Below, in pieces: positions 21,615 through 35,331 of a stretch of 64,000 bases of DNA. A program made the translations under genes and the position numbers. Below the pieces are notes generated by a model. It did no database searches. It was not told the DNA's origin and saw only the letters and a program-made list of their open reading frames with translations. Each line of letters starts with the position of its first letter. Position 1 is the first letter of the stretch. The stretch comes from Phanerochaete sordida (lineage: Eukaryota; Basidiomycota; Agaricomycetes; Polyporales; Phanerochaetaceae): assembly GCA_019973155.2 (NCBI GenBank), contig BPQB01000059.1, forward strand, positions 124,001 to 188,000, given 5' to 3'.

Positions 21615-23527
21615 ATGTACTTGCCCACGGTGGAGAACATCGAGGCTTATCTGCAGCACGTCGAAGAGGTCGTCGTCACCACCGTCTCCCAAGCTACTCC
21701 CAACATGCAGAGCGTCCAGCAGGTCGTAACACGGCTCCAGGAGGACCTCGCACGCTTCTGGCCATCCTCCCTTCCACAGCTTCCAGAGATCAAGATAGGA
21801 AACCTGGGGCCGTTTGAGGTTCCTCCTCCGCCACCACCTCCACCACCTCCGAGAGGTTTCTTTGATAAATCGGCAGACTGGGTTGCTGCCCACCCGTGGA
21901 AGACCGCAGGCATTGGCATCGGAGTCGTCGGAGCAGGCCTGCTCGTCGGATATGGCGGGATCTATTGCGTCGGGGCGACGCAAACACGGCGATTGAGAAC
22001 GAGCAATGCCGCTCAGGATGGCGAGAGGAGGCAAGTCGTAGGTGAGTCTATCCTATGGTCATGATCCTCCGTAAACAGTGGTGTCTGAACCTGCCTGGCA
22101 TTGAAGTGGTACTCGGAGGTGATACGCCATTAGGACTACCTCTAGTCCTTGATCTTGAGAAGAACGGCTACATCGTCATCACCAGTGTGTCTACTCCCGA
22201 GGCCGTTGACGAGATAGAGCATAAGTCTCAGGGATACGTTCGTGCGATCGTTCTGGACCCCAGTGAGGTGAGCTCGGCATTCGCATAGTATGATATTCAC
22301 ATTTGACACGGATGAATGCTCGATAGCCTGAAACCATCCCATACTTCTTCCGTTCACTGTCGTCCACCATGAACCGACGCTTCCCCCTTAATACGACCGG
22401 TGATCCTCACAGCAATCCCTCGACACAAATCTACCTATATTCCATCATTTCTCTACTTACACTTCCCTCATCCACTCAATCACCGCCTCCTGGCCCTCTG
22501 GAGAGCCTTGGGCTGCAAGATTCGTATCCTGCATACCTCCAAGCGACCCACTTCACCCCCTTGCAGGTTGTTCAAGGTCTCCTCCCCCTCTTGCGCACAT
22601 CTCCTGCACGTGCACGCGACGCTGTCGCCAACAACACGCCGAAGAAGAGTATTATCTTCTGTCTGCCGGCGACAGACGCACGCGTCGGCCTTCCGTTTGC
22701 GAGCGCGCAGGCAATGAGCGCCGCCGCAACTCTGCGCGGTGCTGAGGTTCTTCGCCGTGAAATCCGTCTCGCCGCGCTTACGGACGAGACACACGCGATG
22801 AAGCACATCAAGGTTGTCACTGTGGACGTCGGTACCGTCGGCGCGACGCTTTCGCAGACCGAGAAACCGCTGACGCCCGAGCACGCCATGATCGACTGGA
22901 CCGTGAGCGAGAAGACGGCGTACGGTGGTGCGCTCACTTCTGTGCTCGCCGGTCAGGCACGCCATGGTCTCAGGCGGAAGCCTACGGATACATCCCAGTT
23001 CGTGCACACCGTCGTCGATGTCGTCAGTGGCGGTCGCACGACGCCACGGCACAAGCTCGAGGCCATCGATTTTGTCCTTGGGCGCATCCGCGAGTGGGTA
23101 CATGGCGACCGTGTCGTCGTCGGTGCTGGAGGTACGTCGCCGTGTCTCGTGAACGCCAGAATGACGCTCACTTTTCATCTCTGGAATAGCCCGCACGTAC
23201 GCCCTCGCGTCGAACCTCCCAGCAATCATCCTTGATGCTCTGCTCAACCTCCCCGCCCTTTTACTCTCCGTACGCAACGCCTTGCTTCCCGTCCCGCCGC
23301 GACTTCCGTACCCTCCCCCTGTTCCGCCTGCCGCCGCCGCACCTCCCGCACCGCCTGCAGCAGCAGCAGCTCCGATCCATAAGGGCAAGCCCCAGGAGGA
23401 AGCACACACCGACTCGAGCGACGAAGTCCACTCTGAAACCGGTTCCGATGCTGACGTCGAGAGCGGCGCAGAGGGCTCTGGCGTTAGCGAGAGCTGGATC
23501 AGCCTCCAGAAGGATGGCGAACATTAA
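21615..23527 (+). CDS. DUF1776-family protein (fungal, SDR-like)
   Basis: Exons 21615-22041, 22107-22267, 22327-23131 and 23190-23527 close to 576 aa. The start MYLPTVENIEAYLQHVEE, the core GGDTPLGLPLVLDLEKNGY with VITSVSTPEAVDEIE, and the later KHIKVVTVDVGTVG match my memory of the fungal DUF1776 family, which resembles short-chain dehydrogenases in its nucleotide-binding fold. An N-terminal part with a ten-proline run precedes one hydrophobic helix (TAGIGIGVVGAGLLVGYGGI, about residues 100-120), so it is probably membrane-anchored. The C-terminus is acidic, Pro/Ala-rich and low in complexity. No catalytic YxxxK pair stands out. Membership is by recognition; the biochemical role is unknown. 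Confidence 0.75.
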
Positions 23528-23918
23528 ACCTGTTAACGGCGGGCATACGTGTAAGTCCTCGGTTAGAACCTCGAAACGTCACTTTCGAACCACCCCTATG
23601 TTATGACGAAGATGTTCTTGCTTGGTGAAAGTGTATTATTGTAGTGACGAAAGAACGGACGTTGTGTTGTACAAAACTACTGTTGATATAACCTGGTGTA
23701 TTATATTTGCCTCGAATGCCACCATCCCTTCTTACTTGCTTCAACGTGCGCCTGCGAATCTCCCACTTCCTTCCAGCGGCAGCCAACTTCATTGGATCGT
23801 CGTGACCCTCATGATGCACGCAGCAAAACAATTCACTTCCTTCCTATGCTACAGACACTAGAGATTCAGTTCCCATAAGTTAGTAATAAAATATTCCAAA
23901 ATCCGCTGTGTTCCTGAG

Positions 23919-26900
23919 TCACGTCGACGAGCCATCCCGCTTCCTCTTCCGCCGGGCCGGCGAAGGTGTCTGAATGAGCACCTCGACCTGCATCCGCGAC
24001 ACAGTCCTCCTCGAGGGCGTTTGGGGAACGGCAATCTGCTCGTCTTCCACATCGGTATCGTCGTCTGGCCTGGTGACAAACTCTTGCGTCCGCTTCAACT
24101 CTTGGGACGTCGTCACCGGCTCAGCGTCCTGGACCTCCTGGACCGCCTGGGCCGAAGGCTCCCTGCGAGGCTTCTTCACAGGCTTGGGCCTGGCGGGCGA
24201 GGACTTCGCGGTTGCCGGCTTGCTGTCGACTCGCTGCGAGGGTCCCGGCGCATTGACCGGCCCAAGCATGTCCTCGAAGCGGCGAACGACGTCGTAGTTG
24301 GTTTCCTTGCGCGGTCTCGTCGACCTCCGCGGCGAAGGCGTCGCCGTGACTTCCGGCGTGCGCGCCTTCTGTACACGGGCGCGTGGAGGCTCTGGTTCCA
24401 GTTCCGGTCCTACAGAGACCTTCTCCGCTTCCTGCGCGTCGACGGCGTCGGAAACAGGTTCGGGCTCATCAAAGATTTCGGAGCCAGGTTCGAGTTCGTC
24501 GACAGCTTCAGAGACAGGCTCGGGTTCGTCGACGACTTCAGAGACGGGCTCGGACTCCTCGACGACGTCTTGGTCGAGCTGGGAATAGTCTACCTCTGGC
24601 ACCACATCGCCATCGGAGTCGACCAGGATAGCGCCGCTAGGTTCGTCGCTGTCATCTGCATGTTTGCGCTTCTTGGTAGGGGAAGCAGATTGCGTCTTGA
24701 GCTTCTTCGCAGGGCCCTTTTTCGCTTTCGCCTTGGCTTTCCCTTCCGGCTTGGACTCGTCGTGCTCCGCGACGTGACAGACCTCGACCGGGACCTTCGC
24801 TTGAAGCAGCACTTCGATCCATAGCTGCTCGATCAGACGGTGTTAGCATGCTATACTTGGGAAAGGATTACCGACTGCCGCACCTTCTGATTTTCTTGCA
24901 GATTGTCACCTGGCCCCTTGACCTCAACAAACTTGCTCGTCTTGTTCTCTGGATGCCAGATGAACAGGTCCGGGAGGCCGCCTGTGCGACTTCCGTAATC
25001 CTCGACCAGGGTCCGGCAGATCACCGAAAGACCTGCGCTGTTGAAGCACTATATGTATTGGTGAGCCGGCTGTGACAGTAAGATGACCCTGCTGAACTTA
25101 CATCGAGGATCTCCACGAAGTCTTCTCTCTGCAGCAAATCCCATCTGACGCCTACGCAGAACGTCTTCTTCTCCGCGTGAGCATCCCATGTTCGACAGAG
25201 GATGTCCAAGCTCTTCCCAGATTTGATCTCCTTCAACCGAGCATCAGCCATCGCACGGCGGGCGAGGTAGAACGACTCCTCGGCGATGTCGAGCGGTGCC
25301 ATCTGGTAGCGGGTTTCGAATGCTCCTGGCACTGGTGCGAATATGATATCCCAGAAGAGTAAGCCGAAGAGTGTCGTGACTATGCGCCCTTCAGAATGTA
25401 GACTGCAGACATCAGTCAGCTTGGGCATCATAGAGAAGCAGCGGAGACTAACCCTTTGTAGCCTTGCGACTCATAGTGCTGAAGAGCAAAATTCTCGACG
25501 TTGACTTCTTCATCGTCTCGCCCTCGCCAGATAGACTTGCCCGTCGGTGCTCTCTGATGGGCATTCAACGAATGGTGAGAAGTTGTACGTTAGATGAGAT
25601 AGAACGACAAACCTTCACTGTTGGCGCGGATAGTGGTTTCACGACAGGGGCGGCAGCAACAAACGCAAATGGCAGCTTCATCTGCTTTCCGTCGTCCTTC
25701 TCGACCTTTCGTCGCTTGTTGGCATTCCCCGCTTCCGCCTTGACGGCCTTCGTGGGTATAATGAGATTGCCTGCCTCGTCTAGAGTGGCATATATGCGCT
25801 CCCCCTCGATGAAAACCTTGGGGGCCTTCCGTTGTTCGACATCGCCAAGCATGATAAAACCGATATCAGACGCGCCAAACTGCCGAAGAGTCTTCTGCAG
25901 TCTGGCCAGCCTGCGGCAGAGCATAGGTCGCCAAACTACACATGGTCGTAAGATACAGCCATCTGGGATATGCGATGGAGACTCACCGACGTGGGTGTCT
26001 TCGTCCTTCAGCGCTTCAACCACGCAATCCCAGGCATGCCGGGTTGTCTGCTCGTCCTTCGCGCAGTGGTTCATGAGGATCAGTGCTCGTCGGTCGTGCC
26101 AGCGGCCCCGACGCCCGCGTCGGAAGGCACGCTGTGAAAGGAGCTTCGTCAGTACCTCGAGCTCTCGCTCGTGCTTCTTGAGGATGGACAGCGCGTGAGT
26201 GCCTTTACAGACGATGCGCGTTAGGATATGGCCTATGAATGAGCAGTAGAGTTGAGTATATGCGCTGTACAACATCGCAGTGGGACATACGAACCGTAAT
26301 GGAACCGGCTCAGCCACTTTTCCTCAGCACTTTCGGACCCTTGCTTTGCCGTATCGCCGGCGCCGTTGTCTTTGACGGGTTCCTCGACAGGCTGCACACC
26401 GGCAATGGCCTGCAAATTTGCGAACACATCCCATGCTTCCTCAGTCTTGATCTGGGGCTCTTCAGACATTTTGGCACCGCCGTCTGTGTGCTCGGCAGCT
26501 TCCTTATCAGCGTCCATATTGCCATTCTCCGCTTCCAGTTTGACTCCCTCCAGCTCCTCCTTGACTTCGGGGATTTCTAGCCATATAGAGTAGACCTCTT
26601 CGAAGATCTTGAGGACCTCCTTCGCGCCACGTACTCGAGCGCTATCGTCGCCTGCACCATCTTCATGCACGACCGACAAAGCCCGTCCCTCGTCGCGACC
26701 GGCGACAGACGCAGAAGCGGCCGACATTACGCTAAGCCGCCCCTTCTCGGGAGGGACAGAGACTGAGCTCCGTCCGGCGGCGCTCACAGCCGGCGTCGCA
26801 CGCTCGACTGTCGACATGACGGAGCCCGTGCGTTCGCGCTCCTTGCCTTTCTTCGACGGAGGCTGGAAGACACGGCGGGCTCCTGGCGCTGGCGCCATGC

Positions 26901-28493
26901 CGAAGATTTCGTCGACGCGTGCTTCGAGTTCGAGGGCCCATTCGTAGCGGAGAAGGTCCTCCCGTGTCGGCCAGAGCTTGTACTGTGTACGAGCCCAGGG
27001 TAGACCTGTGGAGCCCGAAGGCACTGGAGCTGAACCTGTTACAGGCGCAGGCGCAGGTGCAGGGGCGGATGCGGGCGCAGGGGAGGTGAAGGGCGTGCCC
27101 GACAAAGAGCCAAGCGTTGAAGTTGACGCCGATGGTAGTGTCGCGGAAGAGCTCGAGGAAGCAAAAGACGAGGGCGGTGCCTGCTCGGATGGCTCGCGTG
27201 CTTTCACCTCCGGCTGGTGAGCATATGACCATTTCCTCGCTCGAGCGAGAATGGACGGAGTGAGCAGAGGGGTAGGGACCGTGCTCCGAAAGTAAACCAG
27301 ATTGACTCGTCGAAAGAGGGAGACAACGTTCTCGTTCAGCTTTATGCAGGATACTGTGCTTGCGCCGTTAGCATAGGTAAATCACGTGGCCGCTGAGCTT
27401 GGCCGTACCTATCTTCTCCAATACAAGCTCTTTGAGCCGGTCCCGAGTGGTCTTCGAAGTTCCACCCTTCACGAAACTATGGAGGGTCATTTGATGTACC
27501 GCTTTCTTGCCTGTAGGCTTGAGGGGATCGATGTGGCCATGCAGAGTCCTCTGAGGTGGGCCAAAGGATTGCGCCTTGCCTCTACCCTTGCCTTTGGTCG
27601 GGGTCACTACTGCGGGAAAGGATGTAGTGGAAGCCGTAGGGAGGAGTGCATCGATTAACGAGTCTCTCTACGTAAAACAGTAATCAGTTGTCAGAAACGA
27701 GAGAGCTGGAGGGATCACTCACGTTGCTCGCCTTTGACTTCGCCTTCATTTGCTTTGCGAGCTCTTTCAGCTCGTCTGTCCGTAGGCACTCTAACAACTC
27801 ATGCAGAGTAGCGTGAGATTCGTTTTGCGCAAAGGTGTCATAGCCAAGCACTGGGGGCTGATCTTGTTGTAGAGCTTTGCCTAGCTTTCCTCTGGCCTCA
27901 TCGTCGTCGTCAGCCGTTAAGTCGATGACCTCAGGCCCTGGCTGTGGTACATTCGGCTTAACATCTTCAGCTTTGCTTTCAAGCACCCTAGCAAACGGGT
28001 CTTCACAGAGTTCTATGATAGCCTGGCGTATGCCGTTGGGTCCTATCTCGCTTTCGTACTTGAGGTCAGAGAGTCGAACCCATTTGTCCGTCTTTCGGAG
28101 GGAGAGGCGGATGAAGAGGTATCGCGCGGGATCTTCTACGAGTTAGTGAGCTCATAGAGTGCGACGGAATTCGCTTACAAGTGAGTTTGTCGTACCGCCC
28201 AAAAGCCTTGTACTCTTCGTGGTTAAATAGTAACGGTTCGGTGTCTATGACGGTCTGGAGCATCTCTAGCGAGGGGGAAGACAGGTTATAACGCATATAT
28301 CAACCCAGACAACCAAACACGTACCTTCGAAGAGCTGCACATACATGGACTGCCTGGTCTCATTACTCCTCTCTGTACTGCTGTTTGCCGTGCTCGTCTC
28401 AGGGTCGCGGCCGTGGGAGTAAGAGGGACTCGGGTCAGCAAAGCCAAACACGAGGTCGCCAACATAATCATGCGAAGGGGAAGCGGGGGGCAT
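23919..28493 (-). CDS. FAN1: FAN1-type structure-specific DNA-repair nuclease
   Basis: Eleven exons (28493-28325, 28265-28179, 28132-27723, 27667-27409, 27353-26295, 26232-25987, 25935-25613, 25553-25453, 25402-25102, 25048-24884, 24824-23919) close to 1341 aa. FAN1 is a 5' flap endo/exonuclease in interstrand cross-link repair. N-terminal signature: MYVQLFEEMLQTVID then YPARYLFIRLSLRKTDKW. A middle SAP-like/helical part and a TPR-like helical part (RALILMNH) follow. The catalytic VRR-NUC domain is intact: EGRIVTTLFGLLFWDIIF, GLPDLFIW, KFVEVKGPGD, ending VPVEVCHV. Conserved catalytic Asp, Glu and Lys lie in PD...EVK. Two features are odd: a low-complexity Ser/Ala/Pro insert (about 27200-26600), and roughly 285 extra residues after the nuclease domain, with acidic SEPVSE-type repeats and basic, nuclear-signal-like patches. 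Confidence 0.92.
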
Positions 28494-28642
28494 GCAGAGC
28501 GATAAGAAATGGTCGAAATCGTGGATAGGTGGTTGAATACAGGTGAGGGCCTCAGTCGCGGTTCGCGGTCACGCTCCTGATTAAACGCGCCGCGTTGTAG
28601 TCTCCCACTGAATCATAATATGCCATAAACACCAATTTACAA

Positions 28643-28724
28643 GGCGCTATAGCCAAGTGGTTAAGGCGATTGATTAGAAATCAATTCCCGTTTCGGGGCG
28701 CAGGTTCGAGTCCTGCTGGCGTCG
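28643..28724 (+). tRNA. tRNA-Ser (anticodon AGA)
   Basis: An 82-nt type II tRNA without intron. The acceptor stem pairs GGCGCTA (28643) with TGGCGTC (ending 28723), followed by discriminator G at 28724. The D-arm contains the A-box (TAGCCAAGTGG). The anticodon stem ATTGA/TCAAT encloses loop TTAGAAA, anticodon AGA at 28676-28678, reading UCU and, with inosine, UCC/UCA. A long variable arm (CCCG TTT CGGG) is typical of tRNA-Ser. The T-arm and B-box GGTTCGAGTCC follow, and a short T-run at 28737-28740 can end Pol III transcription. Confidence 0.96.
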
Positions 28725-29124
28725 TAATGTTTGATCTTTTGCGTATTTCGTTTTTGCTTCGAGCTCATGTACAGTGCACACTGCACAGTGTACGCAGCGT
28801 GGCAAGCCTCGACTCTTGGACCTCTTGGTGGTCAATGTACCCTACAGACTCCAGCTTTCAAAAGTTTCTCTATAAAGACATGTTTGTACGATCAGGCTCT
28901 GAGCAAAGCCGAGGACCAGGTCCAGGACATTGCGACTACTGTACATATCGTAGCTGTCTTCGCTCGCTGCAATCGGAGCGTGGAAGCGTCAAATTGTAAG
29001 ACAGGCCGCACAAACAGTGAAATGTTACATTGCGCTAGTCGAGCTCTGATGATCTATCTAGTATGATGAATGACGAATCTACAACAATTACCGAGTACAC
29101 TCTGCAGTAATGTACACACGCCCT

Positions 29125-31020
29125 CTATCCCAGTTTCCAGCTATTATGCAATCCTACCGTATCGGCTCCGTTCAACGGCCCACTTGCCGCGGCCGCGGCC
29201 TCCTTTCCGTTCACTCCGCTGACAGGGTCTGCCAGCCCACCTCCGCCCTTACCCTCGAGCGACCCGAGGTTGCCGACCTCCGCCTTGTTCTTGACGTTGT
29301 CGGCGCGTGTCTTCTCGAGGGCGGCGAGGTACTCCTCGCTGACGCCGCCGGTGACATATTTGCCCGTGAAGACGGAGCAGTCGAACGTCTCGATGCTCGT
29401 GTTGAAGCACCGCACGGACTCGATCAGGTCAGGCAGCGTCTGGAAGATGACGAGGTCCGCGCCGATGGCCTTCGCAATCTCCTCGGTGTTACGCTCGTGC
29501 GCCACGAGCTCTGTGCGGGAGGGCATGTCGATGCCGTACACATTCGAGTGTCTGAGACGCGGTCAGCGGAGAATTGGACAAAAAATGGGTCAGACATACC
29601 GGATCGGGGGTGCACAGCTTGCGACGATGACCTTCTTCGCCCCGACATCCTTAGCCATCTGGATGATCTCCTTGGAGGTCGTTCCACGGACAATCGAGTC
29701 TGCAAATCAGAGTCAGCGAAGCGCCTTACGAAAAGACGTGAGCGCGTACCGTCAACGATGAGCACGTTCTTGTCCTGGAACTCGAGGGCCATGGCGTTAA
29801 GCTTGCGGCGGACGTTCTTTTTCCGCATCTGCTGGCCAGGCATGATGAACGTCCGGCCTACGTATCGGTTCTTGATGAACCCCTCGCGGTATGGCAGGTT
29901 GAGCTTCTGCGCGAGGTTCAACGCAGCAACACGAGACGTGTCCGGTACGGGGATGACGACGTCCACCGACAGGTTGTTTTCCTCGAGGACGCGCTTGACC
30001 TCCGCCGCGAGCGCGTCGCCCATCGCCATGCGGCTGCGGTACACGCTGATGCCATCGAGCACCGAGTCGGGGCGGGCGAAGTAGACGTATTCGAAGATGT
30101 CGGGGGCGAACGTGGCGGCCTTGCCGACCTGCCTGCGCGTGACACGCTCGCGGGTGATGATGACGGCCTCGCCGGGCTTGACGTCCTCCCAGTCGATGAA
30201 GCCGCTCGCGTCCGCAACAACGCTCTCGCTCGCGAACAAATAGTCCTTGCCCTCGCCGCCACCGATGGCCTTTCGCGACGCCATACCGAGCGGACGGATG
30301 CCGTTCGGGTCCCGGAAGCCAATGATTCCGAAACCTGCGAGCATGGCCACGCATGCGTACGCGCCCTTGCACTGCTGCATGAGGTCGCCGATCGCGGTGA
30401 AGATATCCTCTTCGTTGATACGGAACTTGCCCGTCTTTTGGAGGTTATCGGCGAAAATGTTCAGGAGCAGCTCCGAGTCAGAGGTCGTGTTGATGTGCCG
30501 GTGCGCGGTCTGGTCCATGAACTGGAGGAGCTCGGACGTGTTGATGAGGTTCCCGTTCTACAAGGGAACGTCAGTCAACACAAGGTTACGTGAAAGGCAG
30601 GCGAACGTACGTGGGCGAACACAATGCCATACGGCGAGTTTACGTAGAACGGCTGGGCCTCTGCATGGTTCGAACTTCCAGCAGTCGGATAGCGCACTGA
30701 GACGAACAATGAGTGCCCGACTCAGAGCTTCAGATCAAGCTGACGCACCATGTCCAATGCCCATCCCTCCTACCAGGCGTGACAGCGAGGAAGAATCGAA
30801 GACATCCCTAACCATGCCATTCGCCTTGCACTGGTAGAACCGCCCCTTGGGCCCGCAAGTGACGATACCGCACGCATCCTGGCCACGGTGCTGCAACAGC
30901 GACAAGCCTTCGCAGATCTCGCTCGAGACGTCGACGGAGGGTTCGTGCGATAGTAAACCTAAGATCCCGCACACTGGTCGGGTCAGTACGCGCCAGGGTC
31001 GCTGTGACGGAACACATACT
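29125..31020 (-). CDS. ADE4: Amidophosphoribosyltransferase (purine biosynthesis, step 1)
   Basis: Makes phosphoribosylamine from PRPP and glutamine in the cytosol, the committed step of purine synthesis. Exons 31020, 30973-30749, 30696-30611, 30557-29750, 29699-29600 and 29551-29125 close to 548 aa. The start codon is split: A at 31020 and TG at 30973-30972, with a 46-bp GTATGT..CAG intron between. This restores the family's MCGILG start, whose Cys2 becomes the N-terminal nucleophile. The Ntn glutaminase domain shows [29 protein letters not shown] and TSDSELLL. The phosphoribosyltransferase domain shows the PRPP loop [16 protein letters not shown] and the flexible loop [10 protein letters not shown]. 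The C-terminal tail is Gly/Ala-rich and probably unstructured. It is divergent from ATP2. Confidence 0.96.
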
Positions 31021-31539
31021 TTTGCAAAGGTGCCTTCAAGGCGATAAATACGAATGTAGATGGGCCGCAGAGAAGGGGGGCTACGAATCCGATGGTCGTA
31101 TGAAGACAAGCTCATATTTCTACCTCATCCCGGACTCACCAAGCAAGATTTTTTTGGCACCTGGAGGATCTCCGGGCAGTCACGTGGTTCAAAACGGAGC
31201 GCAGGTCCGCTTCACGGCCGAACAGTGTTTGCACGACGACTTCAGAGGCGAGGGCGATACACGTCGCGGTCACGACAAGGGTTCGTTCGACGAGGGCGAG
31301 GTTAACATAGTGTAAAACTAGAAAAAAAGGCGCAAAGCCGACGCGATGTGGAAGCGAGATCCGTCGAGGCGCCGGAGTTTAGGCGGCGCATCAATTCACA
31401 CGCCTGCCTTTGAGGCGCCGCGCAGGTGCGCCCCGCCGGTCGGATGAAGCCGGCGTCGGAGAGTAAAAACGAACTTTATACGGGGCCCGCCTAGCTCGCC
31501 CGACTTCCACCAACTCCATCGTCGTCGACGTTGTCCAGC
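31021..31539. promoter_or_regulatory. Divergent ADE4 / ATP2 promoter region
   Basis: About 520 bp between the split start of ADE4 and the ATG of ATP2. A palindromic E-box CACGTG lies at 31181-31186, about 160 bp upstream of ADE4 exon 1. A TATA-like TTTATACG lies near 31470, about 70 bp upstream of the ATP2 ATG. Factor binding is inference. Confidence 0.45.
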
Positions 31540-33530
<1,991 letters not shown>

Positions 33531-33600
33531 GCGGTCACCGATATCCCCGTGCGCTCTAGCGAGTTGGACGTTACGCGACTATCTTAGAGACTGGACCGTC

Positions 33601-33606
33601 AATAAA
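33601..33606 (+). terminator. Polyadenylation signal of ATP2
   Basis: A perfect AATAAA 71 bp after the ATP2 stop codon, in the right place to direct cleavage and polyadenylation. Confidence 0.55.
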
Positions 33607-33864
33607 ACGATGCTTGTTCGTACTGCGTTCACGCTATGACAATGCTATTTGTGATAGAACCAAACCCACTCGAGTGACAGGAAGCTACTGCCAATGCACA
33701 GATTCTGCAGCAGTTGTAAGGTAAAGTACGTCAACTCCGAGCTCAGCACCATTCTGACGATGTTGCCAGGTACTGTAAAATCCAAACATATTCGAGTCCA
33801 TGGTCATGTAACGCTACAAACGCAAAAAAGCAGTCCAAAGTCCGTCCATGATGCACTCCTACCG

Positions 33865-34480
33865 TTACTGCGAGCCCCGTAAAGGCTTCAGCACCTTCCG
33901 CACCCAGCGCACCTTGAATACCACCGCCTTGCCAACTACGCGCCACCGCAGAGCATACCGATGGGCCCCAAGGATGAACGTCTCGTGGAGTCTCCAAGCC
34001 TCCTGGGTGAGACGCAGCCCGTCCGCCGCCCTGCGCCGCCTTCTTTCCGCCGCGATCTCCTCTACGCGTACATAATCCGCGTCCTCAGCCACGGTCTGCT
34101 TGAGGCTCTGCCACGCCTTCTGCGCCTTTCGCGTAGGCCTGGCCTCGCCGCCGTACGGGACGAGGGCGCCCTCCACTCGGGGGTCGTAGGCAATGCCCGC
34201 CTCTTGGAGGGTGCCCATCGTGCCGTCGAACTTGCGCCGGACGTGCTCCACGAGAAGGGCCGAACTCTTCGATTTGTAGCGCTGCAGTTCGTCCGCTTCG
34301 AGGGCATCGTCTACGAAGTGGTTCGTGATGCAGTGATAGACTGCTTGTGCCTTGTCCCGCCAGGTGTGGAACAGGACGCGGCTGGATATGTATAGGTCAG
34401 CGGTAACTTCAGACAATGCAAGACTAGGCTTCTCACCCAAGGCTTTGCTGGCGGACTGGGGGTAGCTGAGGAGAGGGCAT
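33865..34480 (-). CDS. Small basic protein, paralogue of the gene at 93-798
   Basis: Exons 34480-34437 and 34381-33865 close to 186 aa. The intron is 55 bp with GTGAGA, a CTGAC branch site and CAG. The start ATG 34480 (MPSPQLPPVRQQSLG) is favoured by a TATA box 164 bp upstream. The protein has an N-terminal helical part, the DPR motif after AGIAY, a KAQKAWQSLK stretch, an Arg-rich run of about seven residues near the middle of the C-terminal half, and a basic end with alternating hydrophobics (VVGKAVVFKVRWVRKVLKPL). The family is not recognised. It matches the first gene of the window over its whole length, at moderate divergence. Confidence 0.65.
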
Positions 34481-34643
34481 GCAATAGTAGAGTTGATGTG
34501 GGCTGATATGGTCGGTTGGTTTCGCTCACTTCTCGAAGCTGGATGGAAGCTGACCGTCGGGAATCGGGTCGCGGGGCGTAGGCCGAGTCGCGGTGCCGCG
34601 TCCACCACCGATGGCCTGCTCCGGAGATTGCAGGGATTCCAAA

Positions 34644-34651
34644 CTTATATA
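34644..34651 (-). promoter_or_regulatory. TATA box of the small basic protein gene
   Basis: TATATAAG read on the minus strand, 164 bp upstream of ATG 34480. The longer minus-strand frame across this site is therefore more likely 5' flank than coding. Confidence 0.5.
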
Positions 34652-35331
34652 GACCGCTACCTCACAACTCCTCGCTAAAGGCGGCGCGAATGCAACCTTG
34701 ATGTCGCGGCGCAGACAAGGCGCGTCGCTGAGCTCGGGCGCCTTCATCACATGCTCAAGCAGCGAGGTGGCGACGCCTTTGTATTTGGTATCATCTCAAC
34801 CTTGCCTTCGCTTACAGTTACCATGAATCCCAGGAACACGTCTCCACACGCTCGCGGCGGGCATAGCGTCGAAGGCGTTATTCTCGGATTCGTTCATGAT
34901 TGCCACTGACCTTCGCGCCCAACGGGGTATTTGCCGCCACCATACCCTCTTCGTCCACCTACCATGCATAAATCTTAGAACAACACAGCACCACTATAAC
35001 GGCTATCATCTGCTGCATGCCTCATCTTCTAGAGCTGGACGTGCCCTAAGAGCTTACGTGGCGTCGTCGGCACGTCTGAGTAGTCGTCCCTCCGTGATCC
35101 ACCACTCGCTGCTGAGACTTTATCATCTTTCGATGCTCCAGGTTTTCCACTCGGATTCGCAATATTGGCATTTTCCGCTACCCTACGCAGACGGTTCTGG
35201 CTACAGACGTGTAGTAAAGTGTCAAAGCTTTGCGTCAGATCGCGGACATTGATATGAGCCACCTGACTGGCATGGCGGCTCCTTTCGTGACTGCTGATGC
35301 CTAAGGCAGAATTTAACTTGGAGGCTGCTAC
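34652..35331. other. Intergenic region, nothing supported
   Basis: About 0.7 kb with short frames only, none with a recognisable protein or splice pattern. Confidence 0.5.

Noticed and set aside
34526..34750. Upstream minus-strand exon for the small basic protein
   Set aside because: It contains a TATATAAG box in the middle of the frame, so it is better read as promoter; ATG 34480 gives a model that closes.
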